Assembly: GCA_913058345.1 (NCBI GenBank)
Contig: CAJXQR010000001.1
Span: 496,001 to 560,000, forward strand
DNA from: an uncultured Gammaproteobacteria bacterium
GTDB lineage: Bacteria; Pseudomonadota; Gammaproteobacteria; Pseudomonadales; Porticoccaceae
Direction of reading: 5' to 3'
Length of the DNA stretch: 64,000 nt
A program made the translations under genes and the position numbers. The notes beneath the pieces are model-generated. The model saw nothing but the letters and a program-made list of their open reading frames with translations, was not told the origin of the DNA and ran no database searches. Shown piece by piece: positions 9,279 through 20,694 of the stretch. The stretch's first letter is position 1. Every line of letters starts with the position of its first letter.

Positions 9279-10181
9279 CTATCTATCACCACGTAAATGA
9301 CGCAATGTCTGCCACACTTCGCGTTTACAGCTCGGCTCTGCGAGCATCGTTTGCAGCGAGGGAATAAAAATAGTGTCTGCTGAACCCGACTCAGAAGTAC
9401 TCGCAGCATGATTTTTGGCCAATAAACGCACTGGCTCATCACCCATCGCTAGTAAGTAACGAAAAGGGCGGACTTGCTGTCGGCCAAGCAGGAACATCGA
9501 CAGCTGGGTTTTTGCGCCTTCCAGCGTGCTTTCAGCACCGGGGCTCAAGGGCCATTCTATAAGCTCGGCAGCCGGCAAATTTGAGGGAAGTTGACCGATG
9601 GCTCGCAACATATTAGCAAGTAATTCAAGGTGTGTTCTATTCGCCCTCTCACCTTGAGCAAAACCGTTAATCACCAGTACGTCATCACTGACGTGCCAGC
9701 AGGCCAGGGTAAAACTGATATTTTCTAGCTCTACAATCGACTCTTGTATCTGCTCCGAATTCTGCTCTGGTGCAGCGGGCGGTGTCGTTTGGGAAATCTG
9801 TGCAGCTTGGGGAACGATTGACGCCGGGGTTTCGCTTAACACGTCAAGGGGCTTGCTTTGGCGAATTTTCGCAGCATCCACTGGGCGTTTTTCTACTTCG
9901 CTTTGCGCTGTAGGAATAGGTTTCGACTGACCAGGTACTGGCTCGGCTTGCAAGGTATCTCGAAGGCCCGCCAGAGAGTTCAAAACTTCACGCGTACCAC
10001 CCGGATCGCCAGTACTAACAACGCTCCCAGATTCGGGAATAGACATAGCACCACGATTAAGCGCTAAGGTATTCAGGGCGGGCTGACCGGCGCCTGTGTT
10101 AAGCACCGGTTCACCGGGTAAGCGTTGCCGATACTGGTTGATACCCAGCATCGACAAATACCAGTCCCTTTGCTCTGTCAC
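9279..10181 (-). CDS. holD: HolD-like (DNA polymerase III psi subunit) protein with long linker
   Basis: The N-terminus RDWYLSMLGINQY (residues 5-17) matches the chi-binding start of E. coli psi (RDWxLxxLGIxQW). The gene lies directly upstream of rimI, as holD does. E. coli psi is 137 aa; this protein is 300 aa. Residues of about 20-150 form a low-complexity Pro/Gln/Ser-rich linker. The C-terminal half (about 152-300) is folded-looking, with FRYLLAMGDEPVRLL and SLQTMLAEPSCKREVWQTLRHLR. A long psi has been described for Pseudomonas aeruginosa upstream of rimI, from memory. It would link the clamp loader to chi/SSB. Translation starts at GTG. The call rests on a short motif plus context. Confidence 0.65.
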   Translation of the reverse strand: MTEQRDWYLSMLGINQYRQRLPGEPVLNTGAGQPALNTLALNRGAMSIPESGSVVSTGDPGGTREVLNSLAGLRDTLQAEPVPGQSKPIPTAQSEVEKRPVDAAKIRQSKPLDVLSETPASIVPQAAQISQTTPPAAPEQNSEQIQESIVELENISFTLACWHVSDDVLVINGFAQGERANRTHLELLANMLRAIGQLPSNLPAAELIEWPLSPGAESTLEGAKTQLSMFLLGRQQVRPFRYLLAMGDEPVRLLAKNHAASTSESGSADTIFIPSLQTMLAEPSCKREVWQTLRHLRGDR

Positions 10182-10233
10182 AGCGGTTTAGCCATCGTAG
10201 AAACGGTCACCTCAATACAGCGCTACGCCTTGC

Positions 10234-11778
10234 TTAAACGCCATCCCGTTGTGGGTGAACGCGGTCGGGATCACCCATTATATTAGCCGCATTGAGATAG
10301 GCCTTGGCGCTGGCAACCAGAATATCCGTGTCAGCACCCTGCCCATTGACGATGCGCCCTTCTTTAGCGAGCCGTACAGTGACTTCTCCCTGAGAATCAG
10401 TGCCGTTAGTAATGGCATTGACCGAGTAGAGCTTCAGTTCGGTACCACTGTGGATCAGTTTTTCAATGGCTTTAAAGACCGCGTCAACTGGTCCACTGCC
10501 ATCGGACTGAACAGTGTGCTCCTGCCCGTGTATACGCAACACTAATTCAGCCTGGGGAGAGCGACCCGTTTTAGTGGCGACATCCATTGACACCAATTGA
10601 TAGTTCTCTTCAGCTTCACCCATTTGCACATCTGAGACCAGGGCCTGCAGGTCTTCGTCATAAATTTCGCGCTTTTTATCAGCCAAATCTTTAAACCGTA
10701 AAAAGGCGGTATTCATTTCAGCCTTGCTATCAAAGGTAATGCCAAGCTCTTCCATACGGGCAGAAAAGGCCGCGCGACCAGATAATTTGCCGAGCACTAA
10801 ACGATTGGTATTCCAGCCAACATCTTCAGCTTTCATAATTTCGTAGGTTTCGCGAAACTTAAGCACCCCATCCTGGTGAATACCGGACTCATGGGCGAAG
10901 GCATTGGCACCTACTACCGCTTTATTCGGCTGTACCGGAAAGCCAGTAATAGTCGATACAAGGCGAGATACAGGCACAATCTGCTCAGTATTAATCCGCG
11001 TATCGAGCTTATAAATATCTTTCCGTGTGCGCAGAGCCATGACAATCTCTTCCAGCGAGGCATTGCCCGCACGCTCGCCGAGGCCATTAATCGTGCATTC
11101 AACCTGCCGCGCACCGTGTAAGACAGCAGACAGCGAGTTGGCAACGGCCAAGCCGAGGTCATTATGGCAATGCACTGAAAAAATAGCTTTGTCGGCATTC
11201 GGCACATTATTGATAACCCGACCCATCATCTCACCGTATTCATCAGGCGAGCCATAACCGACTGTATCGGGAATATTAATGGTGCGAGCTCCCGCATCAA
11301 TGACCGACTCGACGATCCGACACATATAATCAAATTCAGTACGACTACCGTCTTCCAGGGAAAACTCCACATCATCGACAAAATTACGCGCTATTTTGAC
11401 TGCACCTACAGCTTGCTCAAGAACCTCTTCAGGGTTCATCTGCAGCTTAAACTCCATGTGAATCGGTGAGGTAGCAATAAAGGTGTGGATACGGGGTGCT
11501 ACAGCATTTTTGAGTGCCTCGGCAGCACGTTCAATATCGGCGTGAGTGGTTCGGGCCAAACTACAAACAGAACTGTCTTTAATAGTATCGGCAATACTTT
11601 TAACTGCAGCGAAGTCACCTTCACTAGAAATGGCAAAACCCGCTTCGATCACATCGACACCGAGCTTTTCCAGGGACCTGGCGATACGCAGCTTTTCTTC
11701 TTTGGTCATCGCGGCGCCGGGGCTTTGCTCACCGTCGCGCAATGTTGTATCAAAAATAATTAAACGTTCACTGCCCAT
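10234..11778 (-). CDS. leuA: 2-Isopropylmalate synthase
   Basis: Catalyses acetyl-CoA + 2-oxoisovalerate to 2-isopropylmalate, the first leucine-specific step, in the cytoplasm. The HMGL-like TIM barrel opens with [16 protein letters not shown] (from residue 9), and the metal-binding [13 protein letters not shown] is near residue 205. [14 protein letters not shown] and HESGIHQDG follow. The C-terminal regulatory LeuA dimer domain (about residues 390-514) is complete, so leucine feedback is expected. The 514-aa length fits the bacterial short type. GGAG precedes the ATG. It lies downstream of pssA and the ilv genes on the same strand. Confidence 0.97.
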   Translation of the reverse strand: MGSERLIIFDTTLRDGEQSPGAAMTKEEKLRIARSLEKLGVDVIEAGFAISSEGDFAAVKSIADTIKDSSVCSLARTTHADIERAAEALKNAVAPRIHTFIATSPIHMEFKLQMNPEEVLEQAVGAVKIARNFVDDVEFSLEDGSRTEFDYMCRIVESVIDAGARTINIPDTVGYGSPDEYGEMMGRVINNVPNADKAIFSVHCHNDLGLAVANSLSAVLHGARQVECTINGLGERAGNASLEEIVMALRTRKDIYKLDTRINTEQIVPVSRLVSTITGFPVQPNKAVVGANAFAHESGIHQDGVLKFRETYEIMKAEDVGWNTNRLVLGKLSGRAAFSARMEELGITFDSKAEMNTAFLRFKDLADKKREIYDEDLQALVSDVQMGEAEENYQLVSMDVATKTGRSPQAELVLRIHGQEHTVQSDGSGPVDAVFKAIEKLIHSGTELKLYSVNAITNGTDSQGEVTVRLAKEGRIVNGQGADTDILVASAKAYLNAANIMGDPDRVHPQRDGV

Positions 11779-12149
11779 GATCTTACTCCATCAACAGCCG
11801 CCACACGGCGGACAAAAATATAAACAGAATTTTCCTCTCTTAACGAGAAGTATGCAAAACAAATGAGGTATAACGTAGATGCCCCTCAGGGCAGGAGAAG
11901 ACGTAGCAGGCAGGCAGCGGTGCACAAAGCTTGTTGAAAGCCTTGTGGATAGCCGTTGTTTATAGTGCGTTTATTTATCATTGTTGCCTTCGCTACTTAG
12001 CCGTCAATACGAAACATAGACGGCAAAATTAGATGTTGCATTCTGACAAATTTTTAGACGACTGCCAAGCTTTTTACTAAAAATGGAACGCTCGCCCTAC
12101 GTTAATAGACTGTCCCACTACGGGCAGTCTGAGCCATTTAGACTGCATA
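11779..12149. other. leuA upstream region
   Basis: About 370 bases between pssA and leuA, both on the minus strand. A small inverted repeat GCCGTC/GACGGC lies at about 12000-12024. I found no leader peptide rich in leucine codons, so classical attenuation is not supported. The region probably contains a leuA promoter. Confidence 0.4.
12107..12130 (-). terminator. Possible weak terminator after pssA
   Basis: An inverted repeat AGACTG-CCC / GGG-(A)-CAGTCT with a short loop, 20 bases past the pssA stop. No U-tract follows, so intrinsic termination is doubtful; it could be only a 3'-end stem-loop. Confidence 0.35.
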
Positions 12150-13058
12150 TTAAGCACTTTTCCGAAAGAATTTAACCCAAAACCAGAACAAAGGCCCAGA
12201 CAGGGCATAGGCAAGCGCTAACGACAACAACACTCTGGGCGGATCGATCGTCACAATGACCATACCCACTACCACCGCTAAAAAGGTCACAAAGGGCACA
12301 TGACCCTTAAAATCGAAGCCTTTCATACTGTGATAACGGCAATTCACCACCATCAGCAAACCTGCTCCCGCCGTCACCACAAAGGCCAGCATGGCAGTCA
12401 CAGTACTCGGCTCAACATCGTGACCAACCCAGACCATCCCGGCAACAAGAGCCGCTGCAGAAGGACTGGCCAGACCCACAAAATAACGTGAATCAGCCGA
12501 CTCAACAGCCACATTAAAACGGGCAAGGCGCAGAGCGGCACAGGAAACATAAAGAAAAGCCGCCGCCCAGCCAACTTTGCCGAGATCAGACAACATCCAG
12601 CTGTAGCAGACGACTGCCGGTGCCACGCCAAAGGACACCATATCGGAAAGACTATCGTATTCGACACCAAAATCACTCTGAGTATTGGTCATACGGGCAA
12701 CGCGGCCATCGAGCCCGTCAAAAACCATCGCGACAAAAACCGCGATAGCCGCCGCTTCGAACTTGCCATCCATTGAAGCAAGAATGGCGTAAAAGCCACT
12801 AAACAGGGCCACCGTGGTGACAAGATTCGGCAACAAATAAACACCTCGGCGACGGGACGCCTGGTCGCCAGCATTCGATTTAGCTTCTTCCTGCTCCAGC
12901 TCTTCAGCGGGCTCCAGTAGAGCGTGAACCAGGGCAGCTACAGGCGGCGTCTCAGCGTTATCCTGGTTCACCGGCTGACTAGAATCTGATGTTTTTTTGT
13001 TAGTTGAATGACTAGACTCTGGTGTTTCTTTGTTAACTGAATCCTGAGTATCAGACAT
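12150..13058 (-). CDS. pssA: CDP-diacylglycerol--serine O-phosphatidyltransferase
   Basis: A membrane CDP-alcohol phosphatidyltransferase making phosphatidylserine, the precursor of phosphatidylethanolamine. The family motif is intact: D117-G118-xx-A121-R122, then G131, D135 and D139. Several hydrophobic helices follow, typical of the type II (Bacillus/Pseudomonas-like) enzyme. The first 65-70 residues are a hydrophilic Ser/Thr/Gln/Glu-rich extension and are probably disordered. The ATG at 13058 (MSDTQDS) is preferred over the upstream TTG at 13082 because GGGAG precedes it. The position after ilvIHC matches Pseudomonas-type gene order. Confidence 0.93.
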   Translation of the reverse strand: MSDTQDSVNKETPESSHSTNKKTSDSSQPVNQDNAETPPVAALVHALLEPAEELEQEEAKSNAGDQASRRRGVYLLPNLVTTVALFSGFYAILASMDGKFEAAAIAVFVAMVFDGLDGRVARMTNTQSDFGVEYDSLSDMVSFGVAPAVVCYSWMLSDLGKVGWAAAFLYVSCAALRLARFNVAVESADSRYFVGLASPSAAALVAGMVWVGHDVEPSTVTAMLAFVVTAGAGLLMVVNCRYHSMKGFDFKGHVPFVTFLAVVVGMVIVTIDPPRVLLSLALAYALSGPLFWFWVKFFRKSA

Positions 13059-13157
13059 TGTGCACGCACACTCCCAAGTCAATAACCTGCAAATTTATAC
13101 GACCCCATCATTTGGCCGCTTGAGCAAAGTACTATACGCATCATACATTTTTGGCAA

Positions 13158-13193
13158 TAAAAAAGCGGCAAGCCAGAGGCTTGCCGCTTTTTA
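13158..13193 (-). terminator. Intrinsic terminator after ilvC
   Basis: A perfect stem AAGCGGCAAGCC/GGCTTGCCGCTT with a 4-base loop, flanked by A and T runs, 60 bases past the ilvC stop on the minus strand. Its symmetry would let it work in both directions. It separates ilvIHC from pssA-leuA. Confidence 0.85.
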
Positions 13194-13251
13194 AAAAATC
13201 AATGATTCACAAGGCTCAACCCGCTAACCTTAAACCATTAATTATTTTCGA

Positions 13252-14280
<1,029 letters not shown>

Positions 14281-14374
14281 TCATTGTTTGTACGGTTTAC
14301 ATGTACATCGCTGTTGCGAGTACAAATTTAGTCAGCACTCAAGATATGTAACAGAGACCCTGAGCACTGTGAAC

Positions 14375-14866
14375 TTATACCTTTAAGGACTTTTCACCAC
14401 GCATCAAGCCACAGACCCCGGTGCGTACCACTTCAAGAATAGGGGCATCGCCCAATGCTTCAATAAAGGCATCGAGTTTAGTACTTTCACCCATGATTTG
14501 AACCACGTAAGTCGTCTGGCCAACATCAACAATTTGGCCACGAAATATATCGACGCTGCGCTTAATTTCAGCACGCGCAGCACCGCTAGCTTTCACTTTA
14601 AGCAGCATTAATTCGCGTTCAATATGGACTCCTTCGCTCAAGTCGATGACTTTAACCACATCGATTAACTTGTTTAACTGCTTGGTAATTTGCTCAATCG
14701 TGTGGTCATCACCAACGGTGGTCAGCGTCAAACGCGATAGAGTTGTGTCCTCGGTTGGCGCTACGCTCAAGCTGTCAATATTGTAGCCCCGTTGCGAAAA
14801 CAAGCCCACAACTCGCGACAGGGAACCCGGTTCATTTTCAAGTAAAACGGAAATTAAACGTTTCAT
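14375..14866 (-). CDS. ilvH: Acetolactate synthase small (regulatory) subunit
   Basis: Regulatory subunit of AHAS giving valine feedback inhibition. An N-terminal ACT domain ([29 protein letters not shown], whose first residues define the start at 14866) is followed by the C-terminal ALS_ss_C domain with RGQIVDVGQTTYVVQI. The length is 163 aa, normal. An upstream in-frame start at 14893 is unlikely. The start codon overlaps the ilvI stop by one base (TAATG), showing translational coupling of the two subunits. Confidence 0.97.
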   Translation of the reverse strand: MKRLISVLLENEPGSLSRVVGLFSQRGYNIDSLSVAPTEDTTLSRLTLTTVGDDHTIEQITKQLNKLIDVVKVIDLSEGVHIERELMLLKVKASGAARAEIKRSVDIFRGQIVDVGQTTYVVQIMGESTKLDAFIEALGDAPILEVVRTGVCGLMRGEKSLKV

Positions 14867-16602
14867 TATGTGCGCTCCGTTTTGCTTAGCCACATATCGC
14901 GCATGGAACCTGGCGCTACGTGCATGGGGTAAACATGCTCGTGCTGGTCGACACTAATATCCATTATCACGACGCGATTTTTCATCGCAAAACACTCTTC
15001 CATGCTACTTTCAAGTTGGTCGTAGTGCGTGACCTTCATGCCGACATGGCCATAGGCCTCGGCCAGTTTAACAAAATCAGGCAGTGAATCTTCGTAAAGT
15101 ACATGGGAATAACGACTACCGTACTGCATATCCTGCCACTGTTTAACCATGCCCAGAGCCTGGTTGTTGAGGATAATAATCTTCACCGGCAATTGATGCT
15201 GGGTACAGGCTGCTAGCTCCTGAATGCACATTTGTATACTGCCCTCGCCCGTCACACACGCGACATTGGCATCCGGATAAGCCATTTGTGCTCCCATGGC
15301 GGCTGGCAAGCCAAAGCCCATAGTCCCCAGCCCGCCGGAGTTGATCCATTGCCGGGGCTTGTCGAATAAATAATACTGGGCGGCAAACATTTGGTGTTGC
15401 CCCACATCCGATGCCACGAATGCCTCCCCCTTTGTCACCTTGTGCAGGGTTTTAATGACATCCTGCGGCTTGATGTTTTCACCCTCGCTGGGCTCATAAC
15501 GCGACGCGGTATAAAGACCGTGGCGATTGCGCCACTCTTCGATCTGCTGCCACCATTCACCGATTGCTGGCTCGTCGATTTGCAAATCTGCCTGTTGAAT
15601 TTGATCGAGCATATCGCTGAGCACCACATCACAGGGGCCAACAATAGGAATATCGGCGCGCACAGTTTTAGCGATGGACGAAGGATCAACATCGATATGA
15701 ATAATTTTTGCCGAGGGACAAAAACGCTCGGTAGCATTAGTAACACGGTCATCAAAACGCGCACCCACCGCTAAAATAACATCGGCATGATGCATGGCCG
15801 TATTCGCCTCAAATGTACCGTGCATACCCAGCATACCGACAAACTGCCGGTCGGTGCCGGGAAAGGCACCGAGCCCCATCAGTGTATTGGTTACGGGATA
15901 ATTCAGTCGGTGCGCTAAAGCTCTCAACTGCTCGGAAGCATTGCCCTGCACCACGCCACCACCGCTGTAAATCACCGGGCGCTTCGCCGATATTAATAAA
16001 TTAACAGCGCGCTTGATCTGCCCGGAATGACCACGCGTCGTCGGCTGATAAGAACGCAACTTAACTTTTTCGGGAAACTTATACGCCACCTTATTATTTG
16101 GGTCAGTAACATCTTTCGGCACATCGACGACTACCGGGCCGGGACGGCCCGTGCTGGCAATGTAAAACGCTTTAGCAATAGTTTCTGCGATATCTTCTGG
16201 GCGCTTCACCATGTAACTGTGCTTAACCGTCGGGCGACTCACACCGATCATGTCAATTTCCTGAAAGGCGTCCTCACCAATTTTTTCCTGGGGCACCTGA
16301 GCTGAAATCACCACCATGGGGATGGAATCCATATATGCCGTGGCAATACCGGTAATCGCATTAGTCGCACCGGGACCAGAGGTCACCAGCGCAGCACCCA
16401 CCTCACCCGTGGCACGAGCGTAAGCGTCTGCAGCGTGTACGGCAGCTTGCTCGTGACGCATAAGAATATGATTAAGATTATCTTGACGAAAAATGGCATC
16501 GTAAATATGCAGCGCCGCACCACCGGGGTAACCCCACAAGTGCTTCACTTTGACATCGGTCAATGCCCGGATAAGAATATCACCACCGGAAAGTAATTCC
16601 AC
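14866..16602 (-). CDS. ilvI: Acetolactate synthase large (catalytic) subunit
   Basis: A ThDP-dependent enzyme making acetolactate and acetohydroxybutyrate. The catalytic Glu lies in [20 protein letters not shown]. The ThDP-binding motif is [14 protein letters not shown]...NNQ, with Glu where many homologues have Asp (GDGS). I choose the GTG at 16602 ([16 protein letters not shown]) because GAGGG precedes it and homologues begin near this point. An upstream TTG frame adds ten unlikely residues. The product is 578 aa. A promoter about 240 bases upstream and the coupled ilvH make this the first gene of ilvIHC. Confidence 0.97.
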   Translation of the reverse strand: MELLSGGDILIRALTDVKVKHLWGYPGGAALHIYDAIFRQDNLNHILMRHEQAAVHAADAYARATGEVGAALVTSGPGATNAITGIATAYMDSIPMVVISAQVPQEKIGEDAFQEIDMIGVSRPTVKHSYMVKRPEDIAETIAKAFYIASTGRPGPVVVDVPKDVTDPNNKVAYKFPEKVKLRSYQPTTRGHSGQIKRAVNLLISAKRPVIYSGGGVVQGNASEQLRALAHRLNYPVTNTLMGLGAFPGTDRQFVGMLGMHGTFEANTAMHHADVILAVGARFDDRVTNATERFCPSAKIIHIDVDPSSIAKTVRADIPIVGPCDVVLSDMLDQIQQADLQIDEPAIGEWWQQIEEWRNRHGLYTASRYEPSEGENIKPQDVIKTLHKVTKGEAFVASDVGQHQMFAAQYYLFDKPRQWINSGGLGTMGFGLPAAMGAQMAYPDANVACVTGEGSIQMCIQELAACTQHQLPVKIIILNNQALGMVKQWQDMQYGSRYSHVLYEDSLPDFVKLAEAYGHVGMKVTHYDQLESSMEECFAMKNRVVIMDISVDQHEHVYPMHVAPGSMRDMWLSKTERT

Positions 16603-16837
16603 AACGCAAACCCTCAAACAAATACACAACAATTAATCAGGGAAACAATGCGCAATCGCTGTGACATTACAGTAGGTTTGCAATAACAACTGCAGTCCCC
16701 GCAAAGCGTGGTTTGGACTGCCGCAAGATCGTGTGGATAAACACGGTCTTCTCTGTAGATGACCCGCGAGCGCTGATTACGCTCCCCTGCCTGATGATAT
16801 GTGCCAGATCAAAAATTGACCCATACCGAGACCGCGC
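16603..16837 (-). other. Structured 5' leader of ilvI
   Basis: The proposed transcript leader (about 230 nt) contains several short inverted repeats: GAGCG/CGCTC near 16760-16780, CGTG/CACG near 16725-16745, and a 7-bp GCAGTCC/GGACTGC stem at 16692-16721. The last lies about 90 bases before the ilvI start and is followed on the minus strand by a modest T-rich stretch. This resembles an attenuation leader. A 15-codon frame (MGQFLIWHISS...) could be a leader peptide but lacks a clear ribosome binding site. Confidence 0.35.
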
Positions 16838-16866
16838 AACATACCCTCATTTTCTTGAATCGTCAA
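16838..16866 (-). promoter_or_regulatory. Predicted sigma-70 promoter of ilvIHC
   Basis: On the minus strand, TTGACG (-35) is separated by 17 bases from TATGTT (-10). It points at ilvI, with an expected start of transcription near 16830. Confidence 0.55.
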
Positions 16867-17324
16867 CAGCCAGTCAAAACACAGGCAATAATTCAACCTT
16901 CTGGGCGACCTGAGGGTAGAATTTAGACTTTCTAACTTTTCATCACCACGTGCTGCAACAACTCTTTTTAAACAAACCAGGAAGGAAGACTGCTCACGGG
17001 AGGAGCTTTATTTTATTTTCCTCCACACCTCAAGATGCCTGACTACGAAACGTCGCGTGCACTACCTTTAATTCTCGTTTTAAAATCACCCGATAAACAA
17101 GACTATCAGCCTCTTTTGAATTCAGTAGTGTTTCGTGTCTATTTTTTCCGCTTAAACGCCTTTTCAGCAGCAGCTTTACAATACCTCTAAGTCTTAATGT
17201 TTACCGCTAGATAAAATGCAAGACACCGTGTGATATTCAGTAAGCACCTACGCCTATTTCTTTTCTTAACGAAAAAGAGATTACATATAAAGCAAGCTAA
17301 AACAGGCCAGCCCGTAGGCACAAA
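16867..17324. other. Intergenic region between ilvI promoter and cysS
   Basis: About 460 bases with no frame resembling a protein. A GGAGGA/TCCTCC inverted repeat with a 14-base loop lies near 17000-17025. Nothing else is recognisable. Confidence 0.4.
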
Positions 17325-18728
17325 CTACATCCGCCGCCAGCGTGTACCCTCAGGAGAATCCTCAAGTACTATGCCGTGCTCTTTTAATTCTTCACGCACC
17401 TCGTCAGCCCGTGAGTAATTTTTCTTTAACTTTGCCGCTTCACGTTCAGCAATAAGAGCGCCAATATCAGTAGCCGATAATCCGTTGTTATCTTTTGCTG
17501 AGCCTTGCAGAAATTCTTCAGGGTTTTCCTGTAATACACCGAGAATTTCTCCCAGAGCTTTTAACTCTCCCGCCATGATATGGGCTTTGCTCTGATCTTC
17601 ACGGGCAGTGGTGTTCAATTCGCGAACCAGGTCGTACATCACCGAGAAAGCTTCGCGGGTGTTGAAATCGTCATCCATTGCCGCAACAAAACGCTGGTAA
17701 TACTCGCTGCCTTCAAGTTGACTCTGCGCTGTCGCTTTGACATCAGCAAAGTTTTGCAGGGCAAAATAAAAGCGCTCAAGTCCCTGCCGAGCCTCTACCA
17801 GGTTATCTTCTGAGTAGTTAATAGGGCTCCGGTAGTGACTGGACAATAAAAAGTAGCGCACCACTTCCGGGTGGTATTTTTTCAACACTTCGCGAATCGT
17901 GAAAAAATTATTCAGCGATTTGGACATTTTTTCATTGTCGACCCGCACCGCTCCAGCATGCATCCAGTAATTCACATAATGTTTACCGGTTGCCGCTTCG
18001 CTTTGAGCAATTTCATTTTCGTGATGAGGAAAAGGCAGGTCAGGACCGCCGCCGTGAATATCGAAAGTATCACCCAGCAGGCAAGTCGACATGGCCGAGC
18101 ATTCAATATGCCAACCAGGGCGGCCGTAACCCCAGGGCGAGGGCCAGCCCGCTTCACTTTCATCAGCTGCTTTCCACAGGGCAAAATCGCGAGGGTCTTC
18201 TTTCACACCCGTGACTTCAATGCGCGCACCGGCGAGTAATTCGTCGGGGTTTTTATTACTTAATTTACCGTAATTGGGAAAGCGTTTCACCCGGTAGTAA
18301 ACGTCACCGTTATCAGCCCGATAAGCGTAATGGTTATCGACCAGCGTTTGCACCATATCGAGGATATCATCCATATGGCCGGTGGCACGGGGCTCGAGTG
18401 TGGGAGGCAATACACCCAAGCTACGCTCGTCCTCGTGCATTGCATCTATCATGCGTGCGGTCAGGTCGGTGTAGATTTCTTTATTCTCATCGGCACGACG
18501 CAAAATTTTATCGTCGATATCGGTGATGTTGCGGACGTAATTAACGTCCCAATTCTGAGAACGAAGGTAGCGTGTAATCGCATCGAAGGCAACCAACACA
18601 CGAGCATGGCCAATATGGCAGTAGTCATAAACGGTAATACCGCAAACATAGAGGTCAATTTTGCCAGGATTAATTGGTTTAAAGGACTCTTTCTTGCGTG
18701 TCAGGGTGTTGTACAACTGTAGGGCCAT
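17325..18728 (-). CDS. cysS: Cysteinyl-tRNA synthetase
   Basis: A class I aminoacyl-tRNA synthetase charging tRNA-Cys. The HIGH motif is CHIGHAR (about residues 37-43), and the zinc-ligand cysteine C29 lies in YVCGITVYD. The second zinc site is in HIECSAMS and HHENEIAQSE. KMSKS appears intact in EKMSKSLNN. The C-terminal tRNA-binding domain ends EDSPEGTRWRRM, as in the family. 467 aa is normal. It follows glnS with a 65-base gap on the same strand, a pairing also seen in Pseudomonas. Confidence 0.98.
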   Translation of the reverse strand: MALQLYNTLTRKKESFKPINPGKIDLYVCGITVYDYCHIGHARVLVAFDAITRYLRSQNWDVNYVRNITDIDDKILRRADENKEIYTDLTARMIDAMHEDERSLGVLPPTLEPRATGHMDDILDMVQTLVDNHYAYRADNGDVYYRVKRFPNYGKLSNKNPDELLAGARIEVTGVKEDPRDFALWKAADESEAGWPSPWGYGRPGWHIECSAMSTCLLGDTFDIHGGGPDLPFPHHENEIAQSEAATGKHYVNYWMHAGAVRVDNEKMSKSLNNFFTIREVLKKYHPEVVRYFLLSSHYRSPINYSEDNLVEARQGLERFYFALQNFADVKATAQSQLEGSEYYQRFVAAMDDDFNTREAFSVMYDLVRELNTTAREDQSKAHIMAGELKALGEILGVLQENPEEFLQGSAKDNNGLSATDIGALIAEREAAKLKKNYSRADEVREELKEHGIVLEDSPEGTRWRRM

Positions 18729-18793
18729 TATGACTTTTCTCTCACCGTTACAAAGCTAAACATTAAGCGCACGACATAAAATTCGCAAAACCG

Positions 18794-20479
18794 TTATTTT
18801 TTCTGTTGCCAGTTATCACGCAAACCAATGGTGCGATTAAACACTGGCTTATCTCCATTGGCACAATGATTGTCGAGACAAAAATAACCCTCGCGTTCAA
18901 ACTGATAGTGATCTTCAGAGCTGGCACACGCCAGGCTTTGTTCCGCTTTACAGCCCTGCAATATTTCGAGAGATTGCGGATTCACACTATCGAGAAAGTG
19001 CTTATCGCCAGCATCTGGGTCGGAATCACTAAACAGACGATCATAGAGGCGCACTTCGCAGTCGATGCTGTGCTCTGCGCTCACCCAGTGAATCACGCCC
19101 CGTGGCTTAATACCTTCAGGTGGGTTTTCACCGACTGTATCGGGTACGATACTGGCAATAATTTCAACAATATTACCGGCTTCATCCGTTACCACGCCAT
19201 CAGCTTTAATCACATAGGCGCCACGCAGACGGACAAATTGCCCGAGCACCAGACGCTTAAACTTCTTGCGTGACAAAGTCGTATCATCGCTGAAATCGGC
19301 ACGGTCAATATAGAGGGTGCGAGCAAAGGGCAACTTTCGCTCGCCCAGCTCTTCACGATTGGGATGACAGGCCGCGGTTAATATTTCGACTTCGCCCTCT
19401 GCCCAGTTAGTTAAGGTCACCTTTAGCGGATTGAGGACGCACATAGCCCGTGGCGCATTATCGTTGAGGTCGTGGCGAATAAAGTGATCGAGCTGCGCCA
19501 TATCGACCGTGCCGTCAGTTTTCGCCACTGCCAGACTGTCGCAAAATTCGCGCACGGCTGCCGAAGTCACACCACGACGCCGCAGGCCAGAGAGCGTTGG
19601 CATACGCGGATCATCCCAGCCATCGACAATATTCTCTTCAACCAACTGACGCAGTTTGCGCTTACTGGTCACGGTATAATTTAAATTGAGGCGTCCAAAT
19701 TCGAACTGCCGGGGTTTTGCGGGCACGGGCAGGTTATCGATAAACCACTCGTACAAAGATCGATGGTCAGCAAACTCCAGGGTGCAAATGGAATGGCTCA
19801 CGCCTTCAATGGCATCCTCCTGGCCGTGGGCAAAATCGTAGGAGGGGTAAATATTCCATTCATTACCAGTGCGGTGATGAGGCACGCGCTTAACCCGGTA
19901 AAGCACGGGGTCGCGTAGATTCATATTTGGCGCAGTCATATCAATTTTGGCGCGCAGGGTCATCAGGCCCTCGGCAATATCGCCAGTGCGCATTTGCTCG
20001 AGCAGAGCCAGGCTCTCGCTGGCGGGGCGATCGCGATAGGGACTGTTTTTGCCCGGCTCGGTGAGCGATCCGCGATATTCACGTGTCTGTTCCGGTGTCA
20101 GCTCGCAGATATAAGCTTTACCATCATTCACCAACGCTACAGCCCACTCGTAGAGCTGGGCAAAATAGTCAGAGGCATAACGCACCTCACCGTGCCATTG
20201 AAAACCCAGCCAGCGTACATCTTCAATAATCGCCTGTACGAACTCATCACTTTCTTTGTCGGGGTTGGTGTCGTCAAAACGCAAATGACAAATGCCATCA
20301 AACTCTTCAGCCAGGCCAAAATTAACGCAAATAGCCTTGGCATGACCAATGTGTAAATAGCCATTGGGCTCAGGTGGAAAACGGGTGACGACTTCTTTTA
20401 TCGCTGAAGATTGCAGATCATGCTTTATCACTTGTTGAATAAAGTTGAGCGGCTTGTCGGTGGGGCTAGAATCGTCCAT
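18794..20479 (-). CDS. glnS: Glutaminyl-tRNA synthetase
   Basis: A class I synthetase charging tRNA-Gln directly. HIGH is in YLHIGHAKAI (residues 41-50), and the KMSKS equivalent is VTSKRKL, close to the E. coli VMSKRKL. The long C-terminal beta-barrel anticodon-binding domains are complete, and 561 aa matches the E. coli length (about 554). It lies divergent from ppiB across about 215 bases that should contain both promoters, the gene order seen in Pseudomonas. Confidence 0.98.
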   Translation of the reverse strand: MDDSSPTDKPLNFIQQVIKHDLQSSAIKEVVTRFPPEPNGYLHIGHAKAICVNFGLAEEFDGICHLRFDDTNPDKESDEFVQAIIEDVRWLGFQWHGEVRYASDYFAQLYEWAVALVNDGKAYICELTPEQTREYRGSLTEPGKNSPYRDRPASESLALLEQMRTGDIAEGLMTLRAKIDMTAPNMNLRDPVLYRVKRVPHHRTGNEWNIYPSYDFAHGQEDAIEGVSHSICTLEFADHRSLYEWFIDNLPVPAKPRQFEFGRLNLNYTVTSKRKLRQLVEENIVDGWDDPRMPTLSGLRRRGVTSAAVREFCDSLAVAKTDGTVDMAQLDHFIRHDLNDNAPRAMCVLNPLKVTLTNWAEGEVEILTAACHPNREELGERKLPFARTLYIDRADFSDDTTLSRKKFKRLVLGQFVRLRGAYVIKADGVVTDEAGNIVEIIASIVPDTVGENPPEGIKPRGVIHWVSAEHSIDCEVRLYDRLFSDSDPDAGDKHFLDSVNPQSLEILQGCKAEQSLACASSEDHYQFEREGYFCLDNHCANGDKPVFNRTIGLRDNWQQKK

Positions 20480-20694
20480 TATCAGTCATCAGTTAGTGGG
20501 TAAAATAGTTCGTCTGCTGGTAAAGGCAGCCGCAGCAACATCGCAGCAGCCAGGCTGATTAAAACAGGCGCGAATTATAACGGCCTCAACCAGCTTTGAT
20601 AAACCGATTATTCCAATCCTCTGACAAAGCCCTTATTATCGCCCTCCCAGGTTGTTTCTATTCCATCATTTCCACCCACAGTGCAGGTCTAACT

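Noticed and set aside
16801-16850. Short Val-rich peptide MRVCCAVSVWVNF as ilv leader peptide
   Set aside because: It lies upstream of, or within, the predicted -10 element, so it would not be in the transcript; the ribosome binding site is poor.
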